The notes: generated by a model not told the origin, from the sequence alone. Counted from the stretch's first letter, positions 9,743 to 17,626 are shown. The stretch is DNA of 37,097 nucleotides from Porticoccaceae bacterium (GCA_028280905.1 JANQKW010000323.1:1-37097); one strand, 5' to 3'. A program made the numbers and translations.

Positions 9743-11103
9743 GTAGTGTGGCTATCAAAGGCTATGAAGTTCGCCGCCTTCTTCGCGACCGAGCCCTGCC
9801 GACGCTGTTAATTTTGCTATTGGGGTTAAGCGGCTATGCGGCATGGAACGGTGCTGACTGGGTTCAGAAACGGGACACAGCCATTGAGTTGATCAAGGCC
9901 CGGGAGCAGGTGCGGTCAGCAAACATGCGCCAGTTCGTGGCCCAGGGCCACTCATCTGTCATCCTGCCAGTTTCGCAGCTCGTGCTGCGGCCCGGAGCGA
10001 TGGCGCCACTTTCCATTGGTCAGGCCGATGCTTACCCTTTTAATGCGGAAGCCTCCGCTCTGGGTGACTACACCCATCTATTCAAACGCGTATGGGCGGA
10101 TATTGGCAGTCCAACTGTACGCGCCGCGGGCCGCTTCGACCTGGCGTTTGTGATCGTCGTGCTGTTGCCGCTTGTTATCCTCGCCGCAACCTATGACCTT
10201 TGGTCGCGAGAGCGCGAAAGCGGCGTTGCCAACATGGTGCTGTCGCAGCCCGTTGCCGTCGGGCCTCTGATAACCGTGAAGACAGTGGCTCGGGGATTGG
10301 TGATACTGCTACCCTCGACAGCCATCATCCTGGCTGTCGCTGCCTGGGCCGGAGCACGTGAACCGGCTGGCCTCGCGGCTCTTGCGCTCACAGTTCTGGC
10401 GTATGGCGGTTTCTGGTTAGCGGTGGCAGTGGTTATCAGTCTGCTTGCCCGCCGCTCCACCGAAGCGGCCATCGCCGCCGGTGCCATTTGGCTATTGGTT
10501 GTCGTTATGGCACCCTCACTGACCTTGGCGAGCGTCGATCTGGTCACACCGGCGCCATCGGAGATGCGCTTCGCTACTGACTTGAAGTCCCAAAAGACCG
10601 AGATTGCCGAACGCCAGCGCTTCTATCGCGAAGCCAATCCAGCGCCGGTTCGTACGCCTGCGCCCAGGATATCTGATCGCTTGCGCGATCTCTATGCCGA
10701 TCGCGTTGCCCTCGATAGCGAAATCGCGCCGATGATCGCGGCGCATCGGCAAACGAAAGATGCGCGGCGTCAGTTACTCGACACGGTGCGATTCTTTTTA
10801 CCTTCGGTGGCGGTGCAGGATGCGCTCGACCGCATCGCCGGATCGGGTGCTGATCGTGCACTTGCATTCGAGAGTCAGGCGCGCGCAGCCCAGCTGGAAC
10901 TTCGGCGCTTGTACAAGAGCTACCTCGATCGCGATGCGCTGGTCACGCTCACCGAATACGATAATGTGCCCGGCTTCCATTTCCAGGAAACGGGCGGTGC
11001 CTTCCAGGCCGGTGTACTGGCTGATCTCGCGGCCTTGTGTATCGCTACTCTTCTCATGCTGATCGTGGCCCGAGTCCTGCGTGGCCAGGCGGCAACGCCA
11101 TAG
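9739..11103 (+). CDS. ABC-2 type permease (DUF3526-like), second of two
   Basis: The protein has 454 residues from the ATG at 9739, which overlaps the previous stop as ATGA and so suggests translational coupling. It has the same build as its neighbour: an N-terminal membrane segment (ALPTLLILLLGLSGYAAW), a soluble part, a membrane core (LAFVIVVLLPLVILAATYD; LVILLPSTAIILAVAAWAG; LAVAVVISLLARR; AIWLLVVVMAP), a second soluble part rich in charged residues, and a last segment (LAALCIATLLMLIVARVL). The two permeases likely form a heterodimer. A longer reading from 9679 is rejected because the extension runs inside the upstream gene in another frame. Confidence 0.85.
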   Translation: MSSVAIKGYEVRRLLRDRALPTLLILLLGLSGYAAWNGADWVQKRDTAIELIKAREQVRSANMRQFVAQGHSSVILPVSQLVLRPGAMAPLSIGQADAYPFNAEASALGDYTHLFKRVWADIGSPTVRAAGRFDLAFVIVVLLPLVILAATYDLWSRERESGVANMVLSQPVAVGPLITVKTVARGLVILLPSTAIILAVAAWAGAREPAGLAALALTVLAYGGFWLAVAVVISLLARRSTEAAIAAGAIWLLVVVMAPSLTLASVDLVTPAPSEMRFATDLKSQKTEIAERQRFYREANPAPVRTPAPRISDRLRDLYADRVALDSEIAPMIAAHRQTKDARRQLLDTVRFFLPSVAVQDALDRIAGSGADRALAFESQARAAQLELRRLYKSYLDRDALVTLTEYDNVPGFHFQETGGAFQAGVLADLAALCIATLLMLIVARVLRGQAATP

Positions 11104-11112
11104 GAGATATTT

Positions 11113-11820
11113 ATGCTTTCGGCAAAGGCCTTGACCAAAGATCACGGTACGCATCGCGCGCTTGACGACCTCAACTTTACCGTGGGGCAGGGGGAGATTT
11201 ACTGCCTGCTTGGGGCAAATGGCGCCGGTAAATCGACGACCATCAAACTGTTTCTTGGTTTTTTGAAACCGACTTCGGGTTGCGCCGAGGTGGACGGTTT
11301 CGATCCCCAACGAGAACCTCAGGTGGTCCGTCGTCGGCTACTTTATATCCCGGAGACTGTCGCCCTCTACGACGAGTTGACCGGCTATGAGAATCTTGAT
11401 TATTTCGCGCGGCTCGCGGGAGTGCAGGATCGTTCGCCGGCGCGCCTGCGTGATTGCCTTTCTACAGCCGGTCTTTTGCCCGATACCTTCAATCGACGAG
11501 TTGGTCACTATTCCAAGGGAATGCGTCAGAAGGTTGGCATCGCGCTCGCCATTATCAAGGAGGCCAAGGCGCTACTTCTCGACGAGCCCACCTCGGGTCT
11601 CGATCCTGAGGCGTCGGCTGAATTTCATGACTTACTCTTGCGCCAACGCGACCGCGGCGCAGCAATCCTGATGGCGACTCACGACCTTTTCCGCGCGCGA
11701 GAGGTGGCTACCACGATTGGTCTTATGCAGGCTGGTCGGCTGCGCCGAACCCTGGACGCCTCAACGATCACGGCGAACGACCTGGAAAATCTTTATCTGG
11801 AAGAAATGGGCAGGCGGTAG
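11113..11820 (+). CDS. ABC transporter ATPase of the receptor-linked ABC-2 system
   Basis: This 235-residue ATPase has Walker A GANGAGKSTT (about 35-44), the signature YSKGMRQKVGIALA, Walker B ALLLDEPTSGLD and the H-loop THD. GGAG lies eight bases before the ATG. It follows the two permeases by nine bases and should energise them. It is of the CcmA/NatA-like class that pairs with ABC-2 permeases. Its TAG stop is formed by the TA target duplication and the first G of the MITE at 11820; if the MITE is removed in thought, the flanking G still gives TAG, so this protein's length was not changed by the insertion. Confidence 0.93.
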   Translation: MLSAKALTKDHGTHRALDDLNFTVGQGEIYCLLGANGAGKSTTIKLFLGFLKPTSGCAEVDGFDPQREPQVVRRRLLYIPETVALYDELTGYENLDYFARLAGVQDRSPARLRDCLSTAGLLPDTFNRRVGHYSKGMRQKVGIALAIIKEAKALLLDEPTSGLDPEASAEFHDLLLRQRDRGAAILMATHDLFRAREVATTIGLMQAGRLRRTLDASTITANDLENLYLEEMGRR

Positions 11821-12085
11821 GGCCTGTTAACACTAATTGGATTGTCGCTGTTGTGGCTAAAAATTCGCCAATCGAGGCACGAGGAGAGTGGTTTGGTTAC
11901 TCCAAATGAGCGACAAGAAACGAAGAGTGGCGATTTTTTAGCCACAACCCGAAGGGCTGGGGCCATTTTTGCACCCAGCTTCGTTGTCAGTCGCTTATTT
12001 AGAGTCACTAAACCGCACTCCTTCCGTCTCGCTGGATACAAAAATGGCCTCCAGCAGCGACAATCCAATTAGTGTTAACAGGCCC
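11820..12085. mobile_element. MITE-like element with 31-bp perfect terminal inverted repeats
   Basis: The ends begin GGGCCTGTTAACACTAATTG and stay perfectly inverted for 31 bp, flanked by TA on each side (11818-11819 and 12086-12087), giving a TA target duplication. The 266-bp element encodes no protein. Its interior is also an imperfect palindrome with nested parts: TTGTGGCTAAAAATTCGCC near 11851 pairs with a near-complement near 11929-11947, GGGCCATTTTTGCACCCAGC near 11960 pairs with a segment near 12030-12050, and a block near 11889-11925 pairs with one near 11979-12020. It lies between convergent genes and gives both their stop codons; as RNA it would fold strongly and may act as a two-way terminator. 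A TA target suits IS630/Tc1 or some IS5 transposases; the parent element is unknown. Confidence 0.85.
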
Positions 12086-13932
12086 TAGCTGGCCGCGGTT
12101 TCGAGGTGCTCCTGAGAGCCCGTCCATTTTCTTAACCAGGCCTCGACATTGAGCTGGGGCCCGAAAATCCCAAGCACCTGTGATGAATTGTCCGGGCTTA
12201 CGCTTTGAATGCCAGCATCGGCGGCGGCGCTGTCAATGTATCCCTGTTTTGCCAGGATGCCGTCAACCAGCATGTTTCTTATAAATTCGCGGTGGTGTTG
12301 AGTGACTGCGACCGCGTGATCATCGAGGTAACATTTAACTTTTCGAGAGAGCAGGGGCTCAGGCAGTAGCCCTGCAAAGGCACGGCGTGCGATCGTTCTG
12401 TCCTCCGCATCAGCCATAAGAATGTGAAGCGGCATGCGAGCAAACAGCTCGACGACAGGTTGGGCGTTGATGGGCGAGACGCCATGCCAGGTACCAGCGC
12501 CTTCGAAGGGATCCAGAATATTGGTGGGAAAAACCATTCGGCTTATGTGAGTCAGTTTGTTCGGGGACAGGACATGGCCTTGCGCGAGCCCGTGTCGCAT
12601 CCACGCGGGCTGGAACTCGGCTTGATTGGCGTCAACGCGAAGCCAGTCACAAGGACTTCCCCAGCGTTTATTCACTGAGTGTGGCTTCTTGAGGACCCCA
12701 TGACGAATGGCATCCTTCAAGACCCCATAGAATGAATCACCCGACTGGGCTGTTTCGAGCGCGACACGCAATAACTCCAGATTAATGCCATGGCGCCATG
12801 CGTAGTCAATCGCGCCGCCATTGCCCTTGAAGCGAAGAAATACAGCATCGCCGCCAACGCCCGTGAACCGGGTCGACACCCCGCTCAGTGGGCTACCTGA
12901 ACCGACATCGCGATGGAGAAGGTAGCCGGAAGAGTACAAGAGCCGAGCCGTCCGCGGAAAATCCAGTATTTCTTCGAGAGAGCAGTAAGGTTTGCGTTCA
13001 TACTCAGTAAGTTCGCAGGTTCTGCCTGAGGACTGGCAAGCGCCTGCAACCGCCATTCTTGCGTATTCTCTTTCATCCGCTCCAATGCCGGAATCGTAGT
13101 GATGAACGCATTCCACCTCGGGCTTCGTCGGCGCATGAAGCAAACCTGCCAGGACGATCGACGAATCAAGTCCACCAGATAGCTTTAATTGAATGTGTGT
13201 GTGCTGGCTTGCCAATGCACCGATGCAGCCAAGCAGGGTTGTTCGTGCCAGCTGAACCGCTTCGTTCAAGTCGGTTATGGGATCCTCGGCGGCGGCTTGC
13301 ACCACATCCCAATGACATTCCCGAGCCGCAGGCATTCCATTCTCAATGGTGACCACCTCCGCTGCTTCCAGCGCTGTGATTTCCTTGAAGCCGGTCTGGC
13401 TGTTATCCCGGAACGGAAGGATAAGTGAACTGGCCAGGTATGGCCAGTTGATGGAAAACTGCCGCAATTGCAACTTCAAACAGTCCTCCGTGTTGGAGAA
13501 CAATACCGTCACATCTCCCGCAACCGTCATGTGGCAGGGTATTTCTCCGGTTGGGTCTCTCATGGCGAACCAATTTTTCGTTCGCGGGTTGCAGCCGAAT
13601 GCAACGTATCTTCCCCAGTAGTCTTGCACGATTGTGCGACCCTGGCTGTTACAAGCCGCATCGGCAGAAGCGCTGTCGAACACGGTGCGTTCAGGCATGT
13701 CGTCGACGCCGAATTTTTTGGTGAATACTTTACCAAGAATAACGAGTGAACCCGCTTGGCTGCATTCAAACACGCCTTGATCGTCGCTTTGATAGTAGAT
13801 GGCGGCGTCAGTCGTTTTCAAGGCGCATGTCAACCCCGGAATTTTTGCTTCTATTTTCTCCGTAACATGTCTGGCCTGTTCCACTGACGGATCCGAAGAG
13901 CTGTTCCAGAAGATGGCGATATACCGATACAT
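12085..13932 (-). CDS. Lasso peptide cyclase (asparagine-synthetase-like, C protein)
   Basis: Lasso C proteins adenylate the side-chain carboxyl of Asp/Glu in the core peptide and close the macrolactam with the freed N-terminal amine. This 615-residue protein has an AsnB-like layout: an N-terminal amidotransferase-like domain that begins MYRYIA and lacks the catalytic Cys2, and an ATP pyrophosphatase domain with LSGGLDSS (PP-loop at residues 252-258). The missing glutaminase cysteine and the neighbours A and B separate it from true asparagine synthetase. It starts 13 bases after the B stop, with GAAGG 11 bases upstream of the ATG. The stop comes from the MITE end. Without the element the frame would continue YRLPISSR to a TAA inside the ATPase gene, so the protein has probably lost eight C-terminal residues. 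Confidence 0.94.
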   Translation of the reverse strand: MYRYIAIFWNSSSDPSVEQARHVTEKIEAKIPGLTCALKTTDAAIYYQSDDQGVFECSQAGSLVILGKVFTKKFGVDDMPERTVFDSASADAACNSQGRTIVQDYWGRYVAFGCNPRTKNWFAMRDPTGEIPCHMTVAGDVTVLFSNTEDCLKLQLRQFSINWPYLASSLILPFRDNSQTGFKEITALEAAEVVTIENGMPAARECHWDVVQAAAEDPITDLNEAVQLARTTLLGCIGALASQHTHIQLKLSGGLDSSIVLAGLLHAPTKPEVECVHHYDSGIGADEREYARMAVAGACQSSGRTCELTEYERKPYCSLEEILDFPRTARLLYSSGYLLHRDVGSGSPLSGVSTRFTGVGGDAVFLRFKGNGGAIDYAWRHGINLELLRVALETAQSGDSFYGVLKDAIRHGVLKKPHSVNKRWGSPCDWLRVDANQAEFQPAWMRHGLAQGHVLSPNKLTHISRMVFPTNILDPFEGAGTWHGVSPINAQPVVELFARMPLHILMADAEDRTIARRAFAGLLPEPLLSRKVKCYLDDHAVAVTQHHREFIRNMLVDGILAKQGYIDSAAADAGIQSVSPDNSSQVLGIFGPQLNVEAWLRKWTGSQEHLETAAS

Positions 13933-13945
13933 GGGGTCTGTGCCT

Positions 13946-14701
13946 TCAGATAACGAGGATCGGGACCAACTGACGTAAATTAAAGGGAATATCGGTCAGC
14001 GCCTGATCGCCATACTGCAACCAGCAGTGAGCTGCGAAAGGCTGCGCTTGTACCGCGAATATCCAGGTCGGGTAGATACCGTATTTCGATAAGAATTCGT
14101 TGAGTGCCAAGCAATATAGGAAACATTCATCTGTTTTCTTAAAGGCTAGTGGCCGAAGCCAATCGAACACACGAATTAACGATCCAAGAGCATCGGTTTG
14201 AGCCTGTCGTTCTTGGGTAGATCGTTTCCTTTTTTGCACCGTCGAAATAATGTGTCTGAACGGTAAAAACTTTTTGCTACAAAGCGCGTAAGCCACTGAG
14301 ATCGAGAATCTGTAAAAGTCATTCGCTGTGATCTTGGGACACCCTCTGGGTTGGCCATCTTGTAGCCAAGCCGCAGGCATTTGAATTGTCGGAGGAGTGG
14401 CGGATTTTCCCAGCTTGGGGTCCTTGGTAATCAGCCTACGGTCAAATAGGGATTGAAGTAGTGTTGGTGCATTGGAATTATTTGATTTTATTGGCCAATC
14501 CAAAATAAAGGGCGCGAGGCTTGCCGCTTGATCTTTTCCAATCGACAGGTATTTTCCATCGACCTCATCCAATAAAAACATTGTGTCGCTGGCTACACAT
14601 ACATGTGCTTGTTTCGAAAGAAAATAGTGTGGTATCGCCGTAGGACCCATGAAGACCTCGCTATTTTTTTGAAAGGCGAGCGGTGCCTCTTTCGATGGCA
14701 T
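13946..14701 (-). CDS. Fused B1-B2 lasso leader-binding protein and leader peptidase (B protein)
   Basis: B proteins bind the precursor leader and cleave it to free the core N-terminus. The N-terminal part (HYFLSKQAHVCVASD, then MFLLDEVDGKYLSIG) is a PqqD/RRE-like B1 domain. The C-terminal part is the transglutaminase-like B2 protease, with C193 (TDEC), H225 (FAAHCW) and D237 (ALTD). The spacings of 32 and 44 residues from the cysteine equal those I recall for McjB of microcin J25 (C150, H182, D194). I choose the ATG at 14701 (251 residues): GGAG lies nine bases upstream, 18 bases after the stop of A. The in-frame ATG at 14785 would overlap A by 65 bases and add residues without domain character. 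Confidence 0.92.
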   Translation of the reverse strand: MPSKEAPLAFQKNSEVFMGPTAIPHYFLSKQAHVCVASDTMFLLDEVDGKYLSIGKDQAASLAPFILDWPIKSNNSNAPTLLQSLFDRRLITKDPKLGKSATPPTIQMPAAWLQDGQPRGCPKITANDFYRFSISVAYALCSKKFLPFRHIISTVQKRKRSTQERQAQTDALGSLIRVFDWLRPLAFKKTDECFLYCLALNEFLSKYGIYPTWIFAVQAQPFAAHCWLQYGDQALTDIPFNLRQLVPILVI

Positions 14702-14710
14702 CGCTCGCCA

Positions 14711-14714
14711 CTCC
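14711..14714 (-). promoter_or_regulatory. Ribosome binding site that sets the start of the B protein
   Basis: GGAG on the minus strand lies nine bases before the ATG at 14701, between the A stop (14721-14723) and the B start. It supports separate, closely spaced A and B genes rather than a long overlap. Confidence 0.55.
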
Positions 14715-14720
14715 GGGCCT

Positions 14721-14903
14721 TTAACGCGAAAGGAAGCCTGGAGATGTGGATGGCAAGGTATCATCCATTTTGCTGCCGTGGTCATGTGCTTTGGTTTCCG
14801 AAACCACCAAGCCTAGATCTCTGAGCTCGTGATTCTGCAACGAGCCGCTGCTTTGCGACTTGAGTTCAGGATTTAACACTCCTAGTTCATTCAGTTCGTT
14901 CAT
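14721..14903 (-). CDS. Lasso peptide precursor (A peptide), predicted core AHDHGSKMD ring
   Basis: A 60-residue peptide starts MNELNELGVL with an excellent ribosome binding site (AAAAGGA, seven bases from the ATG) directly upstream of B and C. A threonine (T37) at leader position -2 precedes Lys-38, the usual lasso cleavage signature. Cleavage after K38 gives a 22-residue core with A1 and ring segment AHDHGSKMD; D9 is the only acid at positions 7-9, so an A1-D9 nine-residue macrolactam is predicted. The tail is DTLPSTSPGFLSR. The leader piece VLNPEL resembles the YxxPxL element recognised by B1 domains, with V for Y. Ala at position 1 is rarer than Gly but known (some caulonodins). By hand the lasso form would have a monoisotopic mass of about 2337.08 Da. 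Core boundaries are inferred. Confidence 0.82.
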   Translation of the reverse strand: MNELNELGVLNPELKSQSSGSLQNHELRDLGLVVSETKAHDHGSKMDDTLPSTSPGFLSR

Positions 14904-14910
14904 AATAATT

Positions 14911-14917
14911 TCCTTTT
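14911..14917 (-). promoter_or_regulatory. Strong ribosome binding site of the lasso precursor gene
   Basis: AAAAGGA on the minus strand is seven bases from the ATG at 14903. It is the strongest initiation signal in the A-B-C operon, as expected for a precursor needed in excess over its enzymes. Confidence 0.65.
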
Positions 14918-14942
14918 ACTAGTTAGTTGGTAATTACTTTCA

Positions 14943-14994
14943 TCAATCATTTGCTGATTGACTAAAAAATCCTACGCATAAAAATAAACGTAGG
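14943..14994 (-). terminator. Terminator-like hairpin plus second hairpin in the leader of the precursor gene
   Basis: Read on the minus strand, CCTACG (14994-14989) pairs with CGTAGG (14976-14971) across a 12-base loop and is followed by A and TTTTTT (14969-14964), the form of an intrinsic terminator. Directly after it, TCAATCA-gcaaa-TGATTGA forms a second perfect 7-bp hairpin. Both lie between the palindromic site (15020-15036) and the A start, so they could attenuate A-B-C transcription. It is also possible that transcription starts downstream of them. Confidence 0.5.
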
Positions 14995-15019
14995 GGACGC
15001 CGACTATTGATCCGACGAA

Positions 15020-15036
15020 ATGATACGTTATAACAT
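15020..15036. promoter_or_regulatory. Palindromic operator, copy 2 (between A and the ParB-like gene)
   Basis: On the minus strand this reads ATGTTATAACGTATCAT, differing at one base from copy 1 (5680-5696). It lies in the 184-bp divergent space, about 117 bp before the A start and 52 bp before the plus-strand gene, so one bound protein could control both directions. Confidence 0.6.
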
Positions 15037-15087
15037 AACAATTTGAATGGCAAGCTGATAATTGAATATCAAACGGGGTGCGGATAG

Positions 15088-16014
15088 ATGAACACTTATA
15101 TCGACGAAGACAGTAGCAATCCGACTATAGTGATGAAGGGATTATTTCCGTTACCGAAGTTCATTCGATTTATCAAGGAGCGGTGTCCGCCTCGGAGTTT
15201 TGACGATCCTGCATTAGTGGCTGAGTGGCGAGAAGCGCGCGCCGTGGCGTTAAAAGTCATGGACGATGAAGCAGGTCTCGCCGATAGTATCGGTGTGCGC
15301 GAGCTTTCGGAAGAAATGAAACCTTTGGCCGAACAAGTGCTGCGGCAACCCTCAATGCACAGGATGGTCTCCATTGTGCCGCGGCGTTGGTGCATGGTGG
15401 AGATTGATCGCTTGGTCGTCTTTCAGGAGTCAATCGACCTACGTCACGTTGAGCAGATCAAGGCCTCCCTTCCATCTGATCCGAGTGCACAGGATGTTAT
15501 CGACTTGGTTTCTTGTAGTGGCGCTCGCTCACATCCTGCGGTTCGTTGCACGCAATCCGATGGCGGTTACATGTTTACTTCGCCGTCCACTGATCTGCGT
15601 TTCCTGGACGTTGTGACAGTCGAACCGGACGCGATTCAAAACTTCAATCCGATCGGCTCGGCAAGCCATGCAATTGTGATGTATGTGGGATACAGCGACA
15701 ACGTGATCACTGCCACTCGATCGGGTAATCGTATCATTCTGACCAATGGCTCACACCGCGTATATGCGTTACGTGAGTTAGGCTTTCGCTATGTACCCTG
15801 TCTGTTGATTGATGCTTCCGACGCAGATGTGTCAGATTTCTTGCTACCTGCAGCTGTTAAACAGGATCGACAATTTTATCTCGACGCGCCGCGACCGCCG
15901 TTGTTTAAGGATTATGCTGATCGTCGTCTGACGCGAATCGTGCCCGTTGTCCGCAAGACTTCTGTCCTTAAAGCCAAGTTGGACTTGCAGAAGTCGTCAG
16001 TGCCTGCGTTGTAG
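15088..16014 (+). CDS. ParB-like (ParB/Srx-fold) protein of unknown role in the lasso locus
   Basis: A 308-residue soluble protein with no signal peptide. The segment RIILTNGSHRVYALRELG (about 215-232), followed by a hydrophobic VPCLLID strand, resembles the nucleotide-binding DGHHR-type motif of ParB/sulfiredoxin-fold proteins; NGSHR is at 220-224. Upstream, about residues 100-125 (VEIDRLVVFQESIDLRHVEQIK) look like a ParB-style strand and helix. The N-terminal 90 residues match nothing I recognise. It is divergent from A under a shared operator, and its last 47 bases overlap the end of the convergent exporter gene. ParB-fold enzymes include CTPases and an ADP-dependent serine kinase, so both a regulatory and a tailoring role are open. 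It is not a standard lasso gene. Confidence 0.6.
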   Translation: MNTYIDEDSSNPTIVMKGLFPLPKFIRFIKERCPPRSFDDPALVAEWREARAVALKVMDDEAGLADSIGVRELSEEMKPLAEQVLRQPSMHRMVSIVPRRWCMVEIDRLVVFQESIDLRHVEQIKASLPSDPSAQDVIDLVSCSGARSHPAVRCTQSDGGYMFTSPSTDLRFLDVVTVEPDAIQNFNPIGSASHAIVMYVGYSDNVITATRSGNRIILTNGSHRVYALRELGFRYVPCLLIDASDADVSDFLLPAAVKQDRQFYLDAPRPPLFKDYADRRLTRIVPVVRKTSVLKAKLDLQKSSVPAL

Positions 16015-17626
16015 TGCCAGCAACGCTCGTTAGCAGACTCAGCCTCCCGTCCTCCAATTTCAGCAGTCGGTCTCCCAAGTTGAAATACCTGTCATCATGG
16101 GAGATCACCAGGACAGCCTTACCTTCCGATTTAAGTTCAGGTAATAGCTCCCGATAAAACACCTCTTTGAACGTGGGGTCTTGGTCTGCGGCCCACTCAT
16201 CAAATACCAGAAAAGGCCGATCTTCCAAGCGCGCAACCACAAGCGCCAGCCGCTTGCGTTGTCCCTGAGAAAGCGATTGAGTGGTAAAGGCGCCATCGCT
16301 AACCTTGACCTTGTTCTGTAAATGCAACTGATGTAGCAATCGGTTGCCAGCTTCGTCGAGATCGGGGCGATCTAACTCTAATAGGCGCTCAAATAAATGG
16401 AAGTCTGAGAAAACGGCGGAGAATAGCTGTCGATAGTTGTCGCGGTTGGAGTCGTCTATAGGCACGCCATCAAGAATGACAGAACCGGACTCCGGAGCAT
16501 AGAGTCCCGTCACCAACTTCGCCAAAGTCGTTTTGCCGCTACCGTTACCGCCAACCAGAAAGGTAATCGTTCCCGGCTGAAACTCCAGATTGATAGGGCC
16601 GAGCTCGAACAGTTCATCGCTTTGCTCATGATAATAGCGATGAACCACTGCCGTCAGTTGTAAAGAATTGAATGAGCGATCTGGGAAAATCGAGGTTGAC
16701 ACTGGCGCGACTTCAGACATATCTCTGACAATCTCATCTATTCGATCAGCGGCCACTCCGGAAACCTTGGCACGGGGAATGGCACCAAGTAGCCCCTCCA
16801 AAGGCCCCATCATGTAAAAAAACACCAGCGCGAATCCCGTCATCACCTGAGTGCGATTGGGGATGTGTTCCGCGAGTACAAACAGTACCAATCCAATGAA
16901 TGCATAGATAAGAAAGTTGCCCCATCTAGAGGAAACCATAAAAATCGAAGCACCTGCTGTACGGTTTTTGCGAACGTCTTCGATTGATTGACCCAATAGC
17001 TCTTCGCGGAACAGGCGGCGCTTGCGTTCATTGAGGCGCAATTCCTTTGCTCCGTCAGTTAGGGCCCGGAAGTAACCAAACAACCGATCTTGTTCGCGAG
17101 AGGCTTTTTTTAGGAATTCTATCGCTTTTAACTGCGCCAGATAATGCCCCAGAGACCCCAACCCGACCATCACAATCGCAGCGAAAAATATTTGCCATGA
17201 CAGGATGAACAGATAGACCATGCACCCAATAACGACCACGGAGTTGTTCAATAGCGACGGCAGGGTAACGAAAAACTGGACGACGCTTGCGCAGTGCTCG
17301 CTTAACGCGGAATGGACTTTCGCGCTTCCTATTACCTCCAATTGCCGCAGTTCAGCCGCCAAAACCCTACCGGAGATATAGCGCCTTAGCTCCGCCATGG
17401 CGTGTTGAGCCAGGTATTCGAACAGTGCGGACGATAAAATCCGGCACAGCATCAACACGACGATTATTCCGAAAAAACTCCAGATCAGCGCGGCAGAATG
17501 GTTTTCTGTTGTTAATGCAGCATTGATTCTGGAGATCATCAATACACCGCAGATACCTGAAACTACGCTAGCTACAGAGGCGGCTATCAGTAACAGGCGA
17601 GATTGTCGAATAAGATAAACTAGCAC
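15968..17626 (-). CDS. Cyclic peptide export ABC transporter (SyrD/PvdE type), probable lasso exporter D
   Basis: This 552-residue half-transporter fuses six membrane segments (about residues 10-290) to an ATPase domain. The ATPase has Walker A GGNGSGKTTL, signature LSQGQRKRLAL and Walker B FLVFDEWAADQDP, the DEWAADQDP form being typical of SyrD/PvdE exporters. D proteins in lasso loci export the mature peptide and give immunity; McjD is the known example. The start is a GTG at 17626 with GAAG five bases upstream; an overlapping ATG at 17637 stops within six codons. It follows macB by 59 bases and is likely in one operon with macAB. Its 3' end overlaps the ParB-like gene. Confidence 0.9.
   Translation of the reverse strand: MLVYLIRQSRLLLIAASVASVVSGICGVLMISRINAALTTENHSAALIWSFFGIIVVLMLCRILSSALFEYLAQHAMAELRRYISGRVLAAELRQLEVIGSAKVHSALSEHCASVVQFFVTLPSLLNNSVVVIGCMVYLFILSWQIFFAAIVMVGLGSLGHYLAQLKAIEFLKKASREQDRLFGYFRALTDGAKELRLNERKRRLFREELLGQSIEDVRKNRTAGASIFMVSSRWGNFLIYAFIGLVLFVLAEHIPNRTQVMTGFALVFFYMMGPLEGLLGAIPRAKVSGVAADRIDEIVRDMSEVAPVSTSIFPDRSFNSLQLTAVVHRYYHEQSDELFELGPINLEFQPGTITFLVGGNGSGKTTLAKLVTGLYAPESGSVILDGVPIDDSNRDNYRQLFSAVFSDFHLFERLLELDRPDLDEAGNRLLHQLHLQNKVKVSDGAFTTQSLSQGQRKRLALVVARLEDRPFLVFDEWAADQDPTFKEVFYRELLPELKSEGKAVLVISHDDRYFNLGDRLLKLEDGRLSLLTSVAGTTTQALTTSASPTWL

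Noticed and set aside
12085..13932. Ordinary asparagine synthetase
   Set aside because: The N-terminal glutaminase cysteine is missing and the gene directly follows a lasso precursor and B protein gene.
13946..14785. Longer B protein starting at 14785
   Set aside because: It would overlap the precursor gene by 65 bases, and the extra 28 residues lack domain character; GGAG before the ATG at 14701 fits better.
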